64,000 nucleotides of DNA from NCBI GenBank assembly GCA_028710895.1, contig JAQTTH010000002.1:404876-468875 (forward strand). Direction: 5' to 3'. Under the pieces are notes generated by a model. That model was not told the DNA's origin and ran no database searches. It worked only from the letters and a program-made list of their open reading frames with translations. This document shows, in pieces, positions 1 through 8,292 of the stretch. Origin of the DNA: Paludibacter sp. (lineage in GTDB: Bacteria > Bacteroidota > Bacteroidia > Bacteroidales > Paludibacteraceae). Position 1 is the first letter of the stretch. Every line of letters starts with the position of its first letter. The position numbers were made by a program, and so were the translations under genes.

Positions 1-1184
1 TTAGAGTGCTGGATGAACGATTTTGTTGCCGGGTTTAATATATTCAAACCACCATCTTCCGTTCCAACCCATATATTTCCGTTTTCACCCTCTTTTAAAG
101 CGCTGATTCTTTTGCTGCTAATAGTTCCGGCTTCCAACGTTGGAGTGTATTTTTCAAAATTCATTCCCTGGTTTGGCAAATAAGAAACTCCACCAAAATA
201 ACTGCTGATCCAGATTCCTCCTTCCTTGTCTTCGTAAATTTTCTCAACCACATTATCAGCCAACGAATGCGGATTGGCAATAACCTCATGAATATGAGAC
301 ACAGTTTTGTGTTTTTCGTCAACCACAAATAAACCAAACTGAGTGCCTACCCACAATTTTTCGTCAATAAACTGTACATTGCGAATTATTTTATAGTTTA
401 CTTCCGGAGCGTCAACCTCGGTTAGTGTGTTTTTACGCTTGTGTAGTTTTAGCAATTTTTCTTCGTGAATACCAATTACCAGCTCTTCGCCGTAGTCGCA
501 CATGGTATAAATATTTTTGCCTTTCAGGCTGCTGCCATTGGCATTCCCGAGATATTGGGTGAATGTTCTCCTCGACTTATTATAATGATATACGCCACCG
601 CCGTTTGTTCCAATCCAGATGGTTCCGTTTTGCTCAATGCACATGCATTCCGGATTTCCCTGGTCGGGGACTAAATTACTGCCCAGATTAAAATGCTCAA
701 GCCTTTTTTCGGCTAAATGATATAAAAACAAGCCCTGGTTGGGGATAACAATCCATACATTATTATCCAGATCTGCACGGATTTCCGAAACCCAATCGTT
801 TATTTGAATTCCATCTTTTGTTTTCAAATTCAGGAAACTAAATTTTTCAGTAATGGGGTCGAAAATAAAAATTCCCTTGTCGGTTCCAACCCACAGTTGT
901 TTGTTCGCATCTTCGAATAAAGCATCAATGTTGTTATTTGATTTTTTTTGAATGGGGTCGGTTACATCAAACACCTTGATAGAAATTCCATCGTACCGGT
1001 TTAGTTTGTTGCGGGAGCCAAACCACATGAATCCCCAACTATCCTGAACAATAGATTTGACATTGTTTTGCGATAATCCGTTTTCTCCATTAATACGTGT
1101 GAAATAATAATCCAGGGAGTTGGATCTGGACGGAGAATAAAGAAAGAAAAGTAACAATGGTAGCAGAATAGCTTTGGTTTTCAT
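1..1184 (-). CDS. Hybrid two-component sensor (HTCS type), N-terminal propeller part, cut by the left edge
   Basis: This frame starts at ATG 1184 and stays open for 394 codons to the left edge, so the 3' part is outside the window. Translation gives a signal peptide (MKTKAILLPLLLFFLY...) and then the opening typical of hybrid sensors (GLSQNNV, SIVQD, GFMWFG). Reg_prop-type beta-propeller blades follow, recognisable by repeated turns such as LWVGTDKGI, IWIGTNGGG, LWVGTQFGL, IWISSYFGG and IWVGTEDGG. In this family the periplasmic propeller binds a glycan breakdown product, and the missing C-terminal part would carry kinase, receiver and AraC-type DNA-binding domains. It diverges from the GH36 gene at 1459, so control of the 1.4-14.4 kb gene run is likely. 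That it is a hybrid sensor rather than a plain kinase is inferred from the propeller and the context. Confidence 0.88.
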   Translation of the reverse strand, partial: MKTKAILLPLLLFFLYSPSRSNSLDYYFTRINGENGLSQNNVKSIVQDSWGFMWFGSRNKLNRYDGISIKVFDVTDPIQKKSNNNIDALFEDANKQLWVGTDKGIFIFDPITEKFSFLNLKTKDGIQINDWVSEIRADLDNNVWIVIPNQGLFLYHLAEKRLEHFNLGSNLVPDQGNPECMCIEQNGTIWIGTNGGGVYHYNKSRRTFTQYLGNANGSSLKGKNIYTMCDYGEELVIGIHEEKLLKLHKRKNTLTEVDAPEVNYKIIRNVQFIDEKLWVGTQFGLFVVDEKHKTVSHIHEVIANPHSLADNVVEKIYEDKEGGIWISSYFGGVSYLPNQGMNFEKYTPTLEAGTISSKRISALKEGENGNIWVGTEDGGLNILNPATKSFIQHS

Positions 1185-1223
1185 TGCTTAAATCGGTATA
1201 ATAATTTCAAAATAGATTCCTGA

Positions 1224-1241
1224 CAAAAATAAGCAAAGCTA
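1224..1241 (-). promoter_or_regulatory. Candidate promoter -7 boxes for the hybrid sensor gene
   Basis: Two overlapping-range matches to the Bacteroidota -7 consensus TAnnTTTG lie on the reverse strand, TAGCTTTG at 1241-1234 and TATTTTTG at 1231-1224. They are 40-57 bases upstream of the ATG at 1184. No clear -33 box was recognised, so which one is used is undecided. Confidence 0.35.
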
Positions 1242-1359
1242 TCGAAACAGCTGTAGCAATTAGTAGCAATATTGTCCTTTCGGTTAAATATATATCAGGA
1301 ATGAGACGAAATTACTATTTATTAGTGCTATCGTAGTCGAATGCGCTGATTAACTTATA

Positions 1360-1367
1360 TATTTTTG
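1360..1367 (+). promoter_or_regulatory. Candidate promoter -7 box for the GH36 gene
   Basis: TATTTTTG fits TAnnTTTG and lies about 90 bases before the GH36 start, in the 274-base divergent region shared with the hybrid sensor gene. No convincing -33 element was identified. Confidence 0.35.
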
Positions 1368-1458
1368 TTGTCGAGGTAAATCGGTTTACTAATGCTAATC
1401 AAATCGGGGAAGCCATAGGTAAAGTTTTTTTGAAATTAAAAATAGTTATTGAATAAAA

Positions 1459-3660
1459 ATGAAACGCAGGATTTTGAACTTTCTTTTATTGCTATTTGCC
1501 GTAGGCGCTTTGGGACAGACCCCGGAAATTATCGGGATTGAAACAAAAGACATGGCTATGGTTTTTACTGCCAAACCCAATGAAATGGCAACTTTCCAAT
1601 ACTGGGGCAGCAAGTTGAATGCAAATGCCGAATTTGCCAGCCGTGGTTTCAAAGGGCAACCCGATACCCAGCAAGATGCCGCACCACAACTTTTCCCGGC
1701 CTACGGCGGAAGGCATTATCTGAATCCGGCTTTGCGTGTAACTCACGAAGATGGCGTGATTACCACCGAACTGGTATACGTAAGTTCACAAAAAACTCAA
1801 TTGGACGAAAACCGCACAGAAACAGTTATTAAACTGAAAGACAAACTGTATCCTTTGTTTGTGGATGTTCATTTTATAGCTTATAAAGCCGAAAATATTA
1901 TAAGTGAATACGTGACAGTTTTCCACTCGGAGAAAAAACCAATCGTGATTGCAAACATTGCATCTTCCTATATTCCGTTGCATGCCGACTCGTATTACCT
2001 GACTCATTTTTATGGAACCTGGGCGCACGAAATGCAAATGAAAGAAGAAAAGTTGACGCCCGGAACCAAAACAATTGAGTCGAAAAAAGGAGTGCGGGCC
2101 ACACAGTCTGAAAATCCGTCATTTTTACTTTCATTGAATAATCCGGCAAGCGAGAATGTGGGCGAGGTTTATGGAGGTTCATTGGCATGGTCGGGCAATT
2201 ACAATTTATCGTTTGAATTCGACGAAAGCGGCGTGTTGAATGTGATGAGCGGAATGAATCCGTTTGCTGCCGAATATCAATTAAAACCCGGACAAATTTT
2301 TAAAACTCCCGAAATGATTCTGACTTATAGTTCGACCGGTAAAGGTCAGATTAGCCGTAACTTTCATGACTGGTCGCGCCGTTACGCGCTGGCTCATGGC
2401 GATAAACTGAATCCGATTTTGCTCAATAGTTGGGAAGGGGCATATTTTTCATTTAATGAAAAAACATTGACCGACATGATTGATAATGCTGCGAATTTCG
2501 GTATCGAAATGTTTGTGTTGGACGATGGCTGGTTTGGAAATGCCTATCCACGCAACGGCGACAATGCCGGTTTGGGTGATTGGCAGGTGAACGCAAAAAA
2601 ACTTCCGCGTGGTATTAATTATCTGGCCGATTATGCAGTAAGCAAAGGTATCCGCTTTGGAATATGGATTGAGCCGGAAATGGTAAATCCTGAAAGTGAC
2701 CTGGCTAAAAAACATCCTGAATGGATTGTAAAAAGTGGAAAACGTGATATTCTGCCTATGAGAAATCAATGGTTGCTGGATTTGAGTAATCCGCAGGTTC
2801 AGGATTTTGTGGCGAAAACATTTGACGATGTTTTGGCTATGTCGCCGAATATCACGTATATCAAATGGGATGCCAACCGGCATGTCGATAATGTGGGTTC
2901 GGAATATCTGCCGCCAAACGAACAAACCAAATTCTGGTATGAATACGTGAAGGGATTGTACAACGTTTACGAGCGTATTCGTGCAAAACATCCCGATATT
3001 GAAATTCAGCTATGTTCTTCAGGTGGCGGCCGTTTGGACTTCGGCGCTCTGAAATATCACGACGAATACTGGGCCAGCGACAACACGAATGCGTTGGATC
3101 GGATTTTCATCCAGTACGGCTCGAACACGTTTTTCCCGGCTCAGGCAACGGCAGCCCACGTATCCACAAGTCCGAACCATCAAACAGGTATGATTACGCC
3201 GTTGAAATTCCGCTTCGATGTGGCTATGGCAGGGAGACTTGGAATGGAACTACAACCAACGGATTTGAAAGGTGATGAGTATGAATTCGCCAAAAAGGGA
3301 ATTGAATGTTATAAACAAATACGCCCGGTAGTACAACTTGGTGATTTATATCGTTTGGTTTCTCCATACGACGAAAATGGCTGGTCGTCGCTCATGTACG
3401 TTTCGAAAGATAAAGCGCAAGCTGTATTTTTTGCCTACAGCCTTAAATACCATGCCCGCACAGCTTATTTCGAAACAAAAATGAATGGGCTGAATCCGGA
3501 TAGAAATTATAAGATTACAGAACTGAATACGCGGAACGGCCAAACTTCTTTTTATGGAAACGGCAAAGTTTATTCCGGCGATTACCTGATGAAAGTTGGC
3601 ATTAGCCTGAATATCGGCAATCCGTTTGATAGCTCTGTACTGTTAGTTTCGGAAATATAA
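1459..3660 (+). CDS. Exported alpha-galactosidase, family GH36
   Basis: Predicted retaining alpha-galactosidase that removes terminal alpha-linked galactose from oligosaccharides in the periplasm. The 733-residue protein begins with a signal peptide (MKRRILNFLLLLFAVGALG). The GH36 layout is present: an N-terminal beta-sandwich domain, then a TIM barrel with LDDGWFG near residue 355, the nucleophile motif KWDANRH (Asp471), CSSGGG from 519 and acid/base Asp541 in WASDNTN, followed by a short C-terminal beta domain. All expected catalytic residues are present and the length is normal. It is the first gene of the forward run that diverges from the hybrid sensor. A 163-base gap, with a small inverted repeat at 3713-3728, separates it from the next gene, so that gene may also have its own promoter. 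The family is clear; the exact glycan is not. Confidence 0.93.
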   Translation: MKRRILNFLLLLFAVGALGQTPEIIGIETKDMAMVFTAKPNEMATFQYWGSKLNANAEFASRGFKGQPDTQQDAAPQLFPAYGGRHYLNPALRVTHEDGVITTELVYVSSQKTQLDENRTETVIKLKDKLYPLFVDVHFIAYKAENIISEYVTVFHSEKKPIVIANIASSYIPLHADSYYLTHFYGTWAHEMQMKEEKLTPGTKTIESKKGVRATQSENPSFLLSLNNPASENVGEVYGGSLAWSGNYNLSFEFDESGVLNVMSGMNPFAAEYQLKPGQIFKTPEMILTYSSTGKGQISRNFHDWSRRYALAHGDKLNPILLNSWEGAYFSFNEKTLTDMIDNAANFGIEMFVLDDGWFGNAYPRNGDNAGLGDWQVNAKKLPRGINYLADYAVSKGIRFGIWIEPEMVNPESDLAKKHPEWIVKSGKRDILPMRNQWLLDLSNPQVQDFVAKTFDDVLAMSPNITYIKWDANRHVDNVGSEYLPPNEQTKFWYEYVKGLYNVYERIRAKHPDIEIQLCSSGGGRLDFGALKYHDEYWASDNTNALDRIFIQYGSNTFFPAQATAAHVSTSPNHQTGMITPLKFRFDVAMAGRLGMELQPTDLKGDEYEFAKKGIECYKQIRPVVQLGDLYRLVSPYDENGWSSLMYVSKDKAQAVFFAYSLKYHARTAYFETKMNGLNPDRNYKITELNTRNGQTSFYGNGKVYSGDYLMKVGISLNIGNPFDSSVLLVSEI

Positions 3661-3823
3661 TTCACAATATAATCTTAACACATGAAACGAAAGTTTTGCG
3701 CATTAAAGGACTAAATCATAAATGATTTATTTATTAAAAAACATAAGAGAATTGTCCATGTCAAAAAAGAATTTCTCTATTTGTTAAGTGTTTGATTCTA
3801 ATTTCCTTTGTAAATCTAAAAAT

Positions 3824-5824
3824 ATGAATCTTTTGAAATCATTAAAAGCTTACTTCTTATCGATAGGATTAATTCTCCTGCTTTCATCTTTTTCCGGAAA
3901 AAACTCATATAGTTTCGGGAAATGGAATATTAATATATCTATTGATAATAAGGATGTTACTTTGACCAAGAACAAACTTGTTGTCTTACAAAATTTCAGT
4001 GCATCCTACAAAATAGGAGAGAAGAATATCTCTACAAAAGATTACAGCATTTCGGAAATAACCCAGATGCAACAAAAAGACAAAACAGGTAAAGATACCG
4101 AGATAATATCCATAATATATAAATCGGATAAACTGCCAACCATGGTGCAACGCTTTTATGTGTCGGCAGCTAATGATTATATTCTGACTGATTTTAGCTT
4201 AGAAAGTTTCGGAGATATTGCCTCGAATTATATGGCCCCGGTCGTTGCAGAAAAGATAAACCTGGTAAGCGGTGATAATGCAAGAGCATTATTTATTCCA
4301 TTCGACAATGATGCCTGGGTTCGCTATCAGTCGCATAAATTGGATTTTGAAAGACTGACAAGCTACGAAGTGACAGCTATTTTCAATAATGACAGCAGAA
4401 ACGGATTGATAATTGGATCAGTAGAGCATCACAATTGGAAAACCGGCATTGATATGTCGGCCGGAAATAAAACCCTGAATTCGCTGGTGTGTTATGGCGG
4501 AGCAGCTGATAAGCTGACGCGCGACTCTAAGCCTCATGGTGCATTGAAAGGAAAATCAATCAAATCCCCTAAAGTTTTTATCGGGTATTTTAACGACTGG
4601 CGTGCCGGGCTCGAAACTTATGCCGATGCAAATGCTGCGATTGCTGCTCCCAGAGCCTGGGATAAGGCTGTACCGTTCGGATGGAACAGTTGGGGAGTAT
4701 TGCAATTTAACCTGACATACCAAAAAGCGCTGGAAGTTTCAGACTTTTTCAAAAATAATCTTCAAAACAATCATTTCCAAAATGCTGATAATACGGTTTA
4801 TATCGGGCTCGATTCCGGTTGGAACAGCTTTTCGGAGGAGCAACTGAAAGCATTTGTAGATAAATGTAAAGCCAACGGACAGGTTGCCGGTGTGTATTGG
4901 ACTCCTTTTACCGATTGGGGCAAAAATCCTGAACGCACATTGAGCGATGCTCCCGAATATAAATACAAAGATATTTACTTGTATGCCAATGGAAAACCGC
5001 AGGATTTGGATGGTGCTTATGCCATTGACCCGACACATCCGGCCATTGAGGCACAGATGAAGAAAACGTCCGAATTGTTTCGCCGATGCGGTTTTGGGTA
5101 TGTAAAAATGGATTTTATGACCCACGGGGCTTTGGAAGCCGATCGTTGGTTTAATCCTCAGGTTACTACCGGAATCCAGGCTTATAATTACGGGTTGGCT
5201 CTAATGGACAAATACTTTGGTGACATGTTTATCAACCTGTCTATTTCGCCAGTTTTCCCTGCCCAATATGCCCAATCGCGCCGTATTGCCTGCGATGCGT
5301 GGAATAAAATTAAAGACACCGAATACACATTGAATGCGGTTTCGTATGGCTGGTGGATCGATCGCGTGTATCAGTTTAACGATGCCGACCACGTTGTTCT
5401 TCAACAAGCTTCTGGAGGTGAAAACCGGGCTCGTGTAACCTCTGCAGTAATCACCGGATTATTTATCAATGGGGACGATTTCAGCGCAGGTGGTTCGGAA
5501 GAAGGAAAAGAAAAAGCGAAGAAGTTCCTGACAAATCCTGATGTTATTGCCGTGGCTCAGGGTGAATCTTTCCGGCCGCTTGAAGGAAACGGAGAAAAAT
5601 CGGAAAACCAATTCGTGCATACCGATAAGAATGGCAATGTTTATTATGCTTTTTTCAATTATGGCGAAACGCCCTTGACAATTGAACTTCCATTGTCGAG
5701 AATCGGAATAAGCGCAAAGAAAATTAAATCAGCAAAGGAACTCTGGAGTGGCGAAAAAGTGAATTTGAAATCAAGCATAACCATTCAGCCTAAAGACGTG
5801 AAACTGATTAAGTTCGAAAAATAA
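3824..5824 (+). CDS. Exported clan GH-D alpha-galactosidase-like enzyme (GH27/GH36 type)
   Basis: Predicted exported alpha-glycosidase of the melibiase clan. The frame is open from GTG 3788, but ATG 3824 is preferred because it puts a signal peptide (MNLLKSLKAYFLSIGLILLL) at the N-terminus, giving 666 residues. The clan motif PFGWNSWG starts the barrel at about residue 285. YIGLDSGWNSF, YVKMDF (nucleophile Asp430) and RRIACDAWN (candidate acid/base Asp491) follow, and a C-terminal beta-sandwich closes the protein. Sequence differs strongly from the GH36 enzyme just upstream, so the two probably cleave different alpha-galactosyl or related linkages. It is 39 bases from the following GH95 gene and likely co-transcribed with it. 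The substrate could also be another alpha-linked sugar, since this clan contains several specificities. Confidence 0.82.
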   Translation: MNLLKSLKAYFLSIGLILLLSSFSGKNSYSFGKWNINISIDNKDVTLTKNKLVVLQNFSASYKIGEKNISTKDYSISEITQMQQKDKTGKDTEIISIIYKSDKLPTMVQRFYVSAANDYILTDFSLESFGDIASNYMAPVVAEKINLVSGDNARALFIPFDNDAWVRYQSHKLDFERLTSYEVTAIFNNDSRNGLIIGSVEHHNWKTGIDMSAGNKTLNSLVCYGGAADKLTRDSKPHGALKGKSIKSPKVFIGYFNDWRAGLETYADANAAIAAPRAWDKAVPFGWNSWGVLQFNLTYQKALEVSDFFKNNLQNNHFQNADNTVYIGLDSGWNSFSEEQLKAFVDKCKANGQVAGVYWTPFTDWGKNPERTLSDAPEYKYKDIYLYANGKPQDLDGAYAIDPTHPAIEAQMKKTSELFRRCGFGYVKMDFMTHGALEADRWFNPQVTTGIQAYNYGLALMDKYFGDMFINLSISPVFPAQYAQSRRIACDAWNKIKDTEYTLNAVSYGWWIDRVYQFNDADHVVLQQASGGENRARVTSAVITGLFINGDDFSAGGSEEGKEKAKKFLTNPDVIAVAQGESFRPLEGNGEKSENQFVHTDKNGNVYYAFFNYGETPLTIELPLSRIGISAKKIKSAKELWSGEKVNLKSSITIQPKDVKLIKFEK

Positions 5825-5863
5825 CAGATTCTCTTAATTGTAAATATACTATATCCACATATA

Positions 5864-8272
5864 ATGAACACAAAGCAAAAAATATCAATCTGTCTTATTA
5901 TCAGCTTGTTATCGTTATTCTTCCTTGCGAAAGCTGAGCAGCAACCGCTTAAACTCTGGTATACACAACCTGCGAGTGAATGGATGAAATCGTTGCCGTT
6001 AGGAAACGGTCGGTTAGGTGCCATGATTTTTGGTGGAATTCAAAAAGAAACCATTGCATTAAACGAAGTGACCATGTGGTCGGGGCAAAATGATCCGAAC
6101 CAGGAACAAATCCTGGGCAAGCAAAAATTGCAGGAAATCAGGGATTATTTCTTCAAAGGAGATTTAGCCAAAGGCAACGAAGTATCACAGAATTTGTTGG
6201 CCGGAATACCCAATTCGTTTGGAACGCATCTTCCCATTGGTAACTTATACCTGAATTTCGATTATCCGGAAGGAAAAATTAAAAACTACGAACGTGAACT
6301 GAATATTCAAAATGCAGTTGCTTCTGTATCGTATGAAAAGGGGACTGTGAAATATAACCGGGAGATTTTTTGTAGCAATCCGGATGGAGTATTGGTGATG
6401 AAACTCTCTGCCAGTGAGAAATCGGCGCTTAATTTTTCAGTATCTCTTGATCTGTTGCGTCAGGCTGAGCTATCATTGAAAAATAATGTGTTGGAATTTT
6501 CCGGCGATATGGCTGTTCAAAACCCTAAAAATGGCGGTGTTGCTTTTCTTGGAAATATTACAGTCAAATCTGACGATGGAACCGTATCGGTTGAAGGTAA
6601 ACAATTGAAAATTAAAGGTGCTACTACTGCTTATTTGTATATTGATATTCGGACAAACTTTAAATCACCCGATTACCAGGCAATTTGCCGGAATACGGTT
6701 AAACAAGCACAAACGCTCGATTATAATGTGTTGAAGCAAAAGCATGTTGCTGATTATCAGAAACTATTCGGGCGTGTTGATTTGTTTTTAGGAAACAGCG
6801 ATATGGACGGCCTGCCAACAGATTTGCGTTGGTTGATGGTGAAAGAAGGAAAAAATGATGTAGGTATGGATGTATTGTTCTTCCAATATGCGCGTTACCT
6901 GCTCATTGCTTCTTCGCGCGAAAATTCTCCGCTTCCGGCTAATTTACAGGGAATCTGGAACGATAATCTGGCCAACAACATGGGCTGGACCTGCGATTAT
7001 CACCTGGATATCAATACGCAACAAAACTACTGGCTGGCAAATATCGGAAACCTGTCCGAATGTAATACACCCTTGTTTAGTTATATCAAGGATTTGTCGG
7101 TTTATGGACAAAAAACAGCTCGTGATTTATACGGTGCCAAAGGTTGGACTGCCCACACCATGGCAAATGTATGGGGATTTACAGCTCCGGGTTGGGGTGT
7201 TGGTTGGGGATTATTTCCTACCGGTGGTTCGTGGATTGCCACGCATCTTTGGACGCATTACTGCTACACGCTTGATAAAGAGTTTTTGAAGAATAAAGCT
7301 TATCCAATCCTGAAAGAAAATGCACGTTTTCTTTTGGACTATATGACAGTCGATCCTAAGTCAGGATATCTTGTTACGGGTCCATCCACCTCTCCTGAAA
7401 ATTCATTCAAATACAAAGGTGATGCTATTTCGCTTTCGATGATGCCAACAGCCGATCGTGTTTTGGTTGCCGAAATATTTAACTCGGTAATCCAGGCTTC
7501 AAAAATTCTAAATATCGACAAACCGTTTAGTGATAGCATTCAAAAGGCGCTTGGAAAAATTCCTCCACTGCAAATCAGTAAGAAAAACGGTGGTGTTCAG
7601 GAGTGGTTGGAAGATTATGACGAAGCAAATCCCAATCACAGGCATACTTGTCATTTGATTGCCTTATACCCATTTAATGAAATTAGTGCAGATAAAACGC
7701 CCGAACTTGCAAAAGCTGCAAAAAAGACCATGACGAATAGGTTGACAGCAGAAGGTTGGGAAGATGTGGAGTGGAGTCGCGCCAATATTATTTGTTACAA
7801 TGCGCGCCTTAAAAATCCGAAAGAAGCTTATGAAAGTGTAGTGTTGCTTCAGCGCAATTTTACCCGCGAGAATTTGATGACCATTTCGCCTAAAGGAATT
7901 GCCGGGGCTCCTTACGATATATTCATTTTCGACGGCAACGAAGCCGGAGGTGCAGGTATTGCCGAAATGCTAATTCAGAGCCAGAATGGTTACATTGAGT
8001 TTATTCCTGCAATTCCCGAACAGTGGAAAACCGGATATTTCAAAGGACTCTGCGTGCAGGGTGGGGGAGTAGTTGACCTGGAATGGAAAGACAAGGTGGT
8101 ATCTACTGCCACTATCAAAGCTACCATTGCAAATTCGTTTAGCGTTAAGGTAGTAAACGGTAAAATTCCACAGTTCTTCAAAAATGGCAAGCAAATTATG
8201 CTGAAGCAAAAGGATAACGGGCTGGTTAGCTTCAGCCTGGGTAAGGATGAAATCATGAAACTGGTTTATTAA
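5864..8272 (+). CDS. Exported alpha-L-fucosidase-type enzyme, family GH95
   Basis: Predicted inverting exo-enzyme of GH95, the family of alpha-1,2-L-fucosidases and alpha-L-galactosidases. The 802-residue protein has a signal peptide (ISICLIISLLSLFFLAKA) and the family opening [15 protein letters not shown] at about residues 45-60. The (alpha/alpha)6 core includes GIWNDN, the substrate-site segment YHLDIN (His380, Asp382, Asn384), VQEWLEDYDE with the probable general-acid Glu, and FDGNEAGGAGIAEML. In characterised GH95 enzymes the segment is normally H/T-x-N-x-N; here the first Asn is Asp382, an unusual change that could alter activity. His380 occupies the position associated with fucose rather than L-galactose preference, as I recall it. 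It sits between the GH27/36-like and GH92 genes with gaps of 39 and 20 bases, suggesting one transcript. Confidence 0.87.
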   Translation: MNTKQKISICLIISLLSLFFLAKAEQQPLKLWYTQPASEWMKSLPLGNGRLGAMIFGGIQKETIALNEVTMWSGQNDPNQEQILGKQKLQEIRDYFFKGDLAKGNEVSQNLLAGIPNSFGTHLPIGNLYLNFDYPEGKIKNYERELNIQNAVASVSYEKGTVKYNREIFCSNPDGVLVMKLSASEKSALNFSVSLDLLRQAELSLKNNVLEFSGDMAVQNPKNGGVAFLGNITVKSDDGTVSVEGKQLKIKGATTAYLYIDIRTNFKSPDYQAICRNTVKQAQTLDYNVLKQKHVADYQKLFGRVDLFLGNSDMDGLPTDLRWLMVKEGKNDVGMDVLFFQYARYLLIASSRENSPLPANLQGIWNDNLANNMGWTCDYHLDINTQQNYWLANIGNLSECNTPLFSYIKDLSVYGQKTARDLYGAKGWTAHTMANVWGFTAPGWGVGWGLFPTGGSWIATHLWTHYCYTLDKEFLKNKAYPILKENARFLLDYMTVDPKSGYLVTGPSTSPENSFKYKGDAISLSMMPTADRVLVAEIFNSVIQASKILNIDKPFSDSIQKALGKIPPLQISKKNGGVQEWLEDYDEANPNHRHTCHLIALYPFNEISADKTPELAKAAKKTMTNRLTAEGWEDVEWSRANIICYNARLKNPKEAYESVVLLQRNFTRENLMTISPKGIAGAPYDIFIFDGNEAGGAGIAEMLIQSQNGYIEFIPAIPEQWKTGYFKGLCVQGGGVVDLEWKDKVVSTATIKATIANSFSVKVVNGKIPQFFKNGKQIMLKQKDNGLVSFSLGKDEIMKLVY

Positions 8273-8292
8273 TATTGATTTCAACAAGAAAA

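Noticed and set aside
3788..3823. GTG start of the GH27/36-like gene
   Set aside because: It would add twelve residues ahead of the signal peptide; ATG 3824 fits better.
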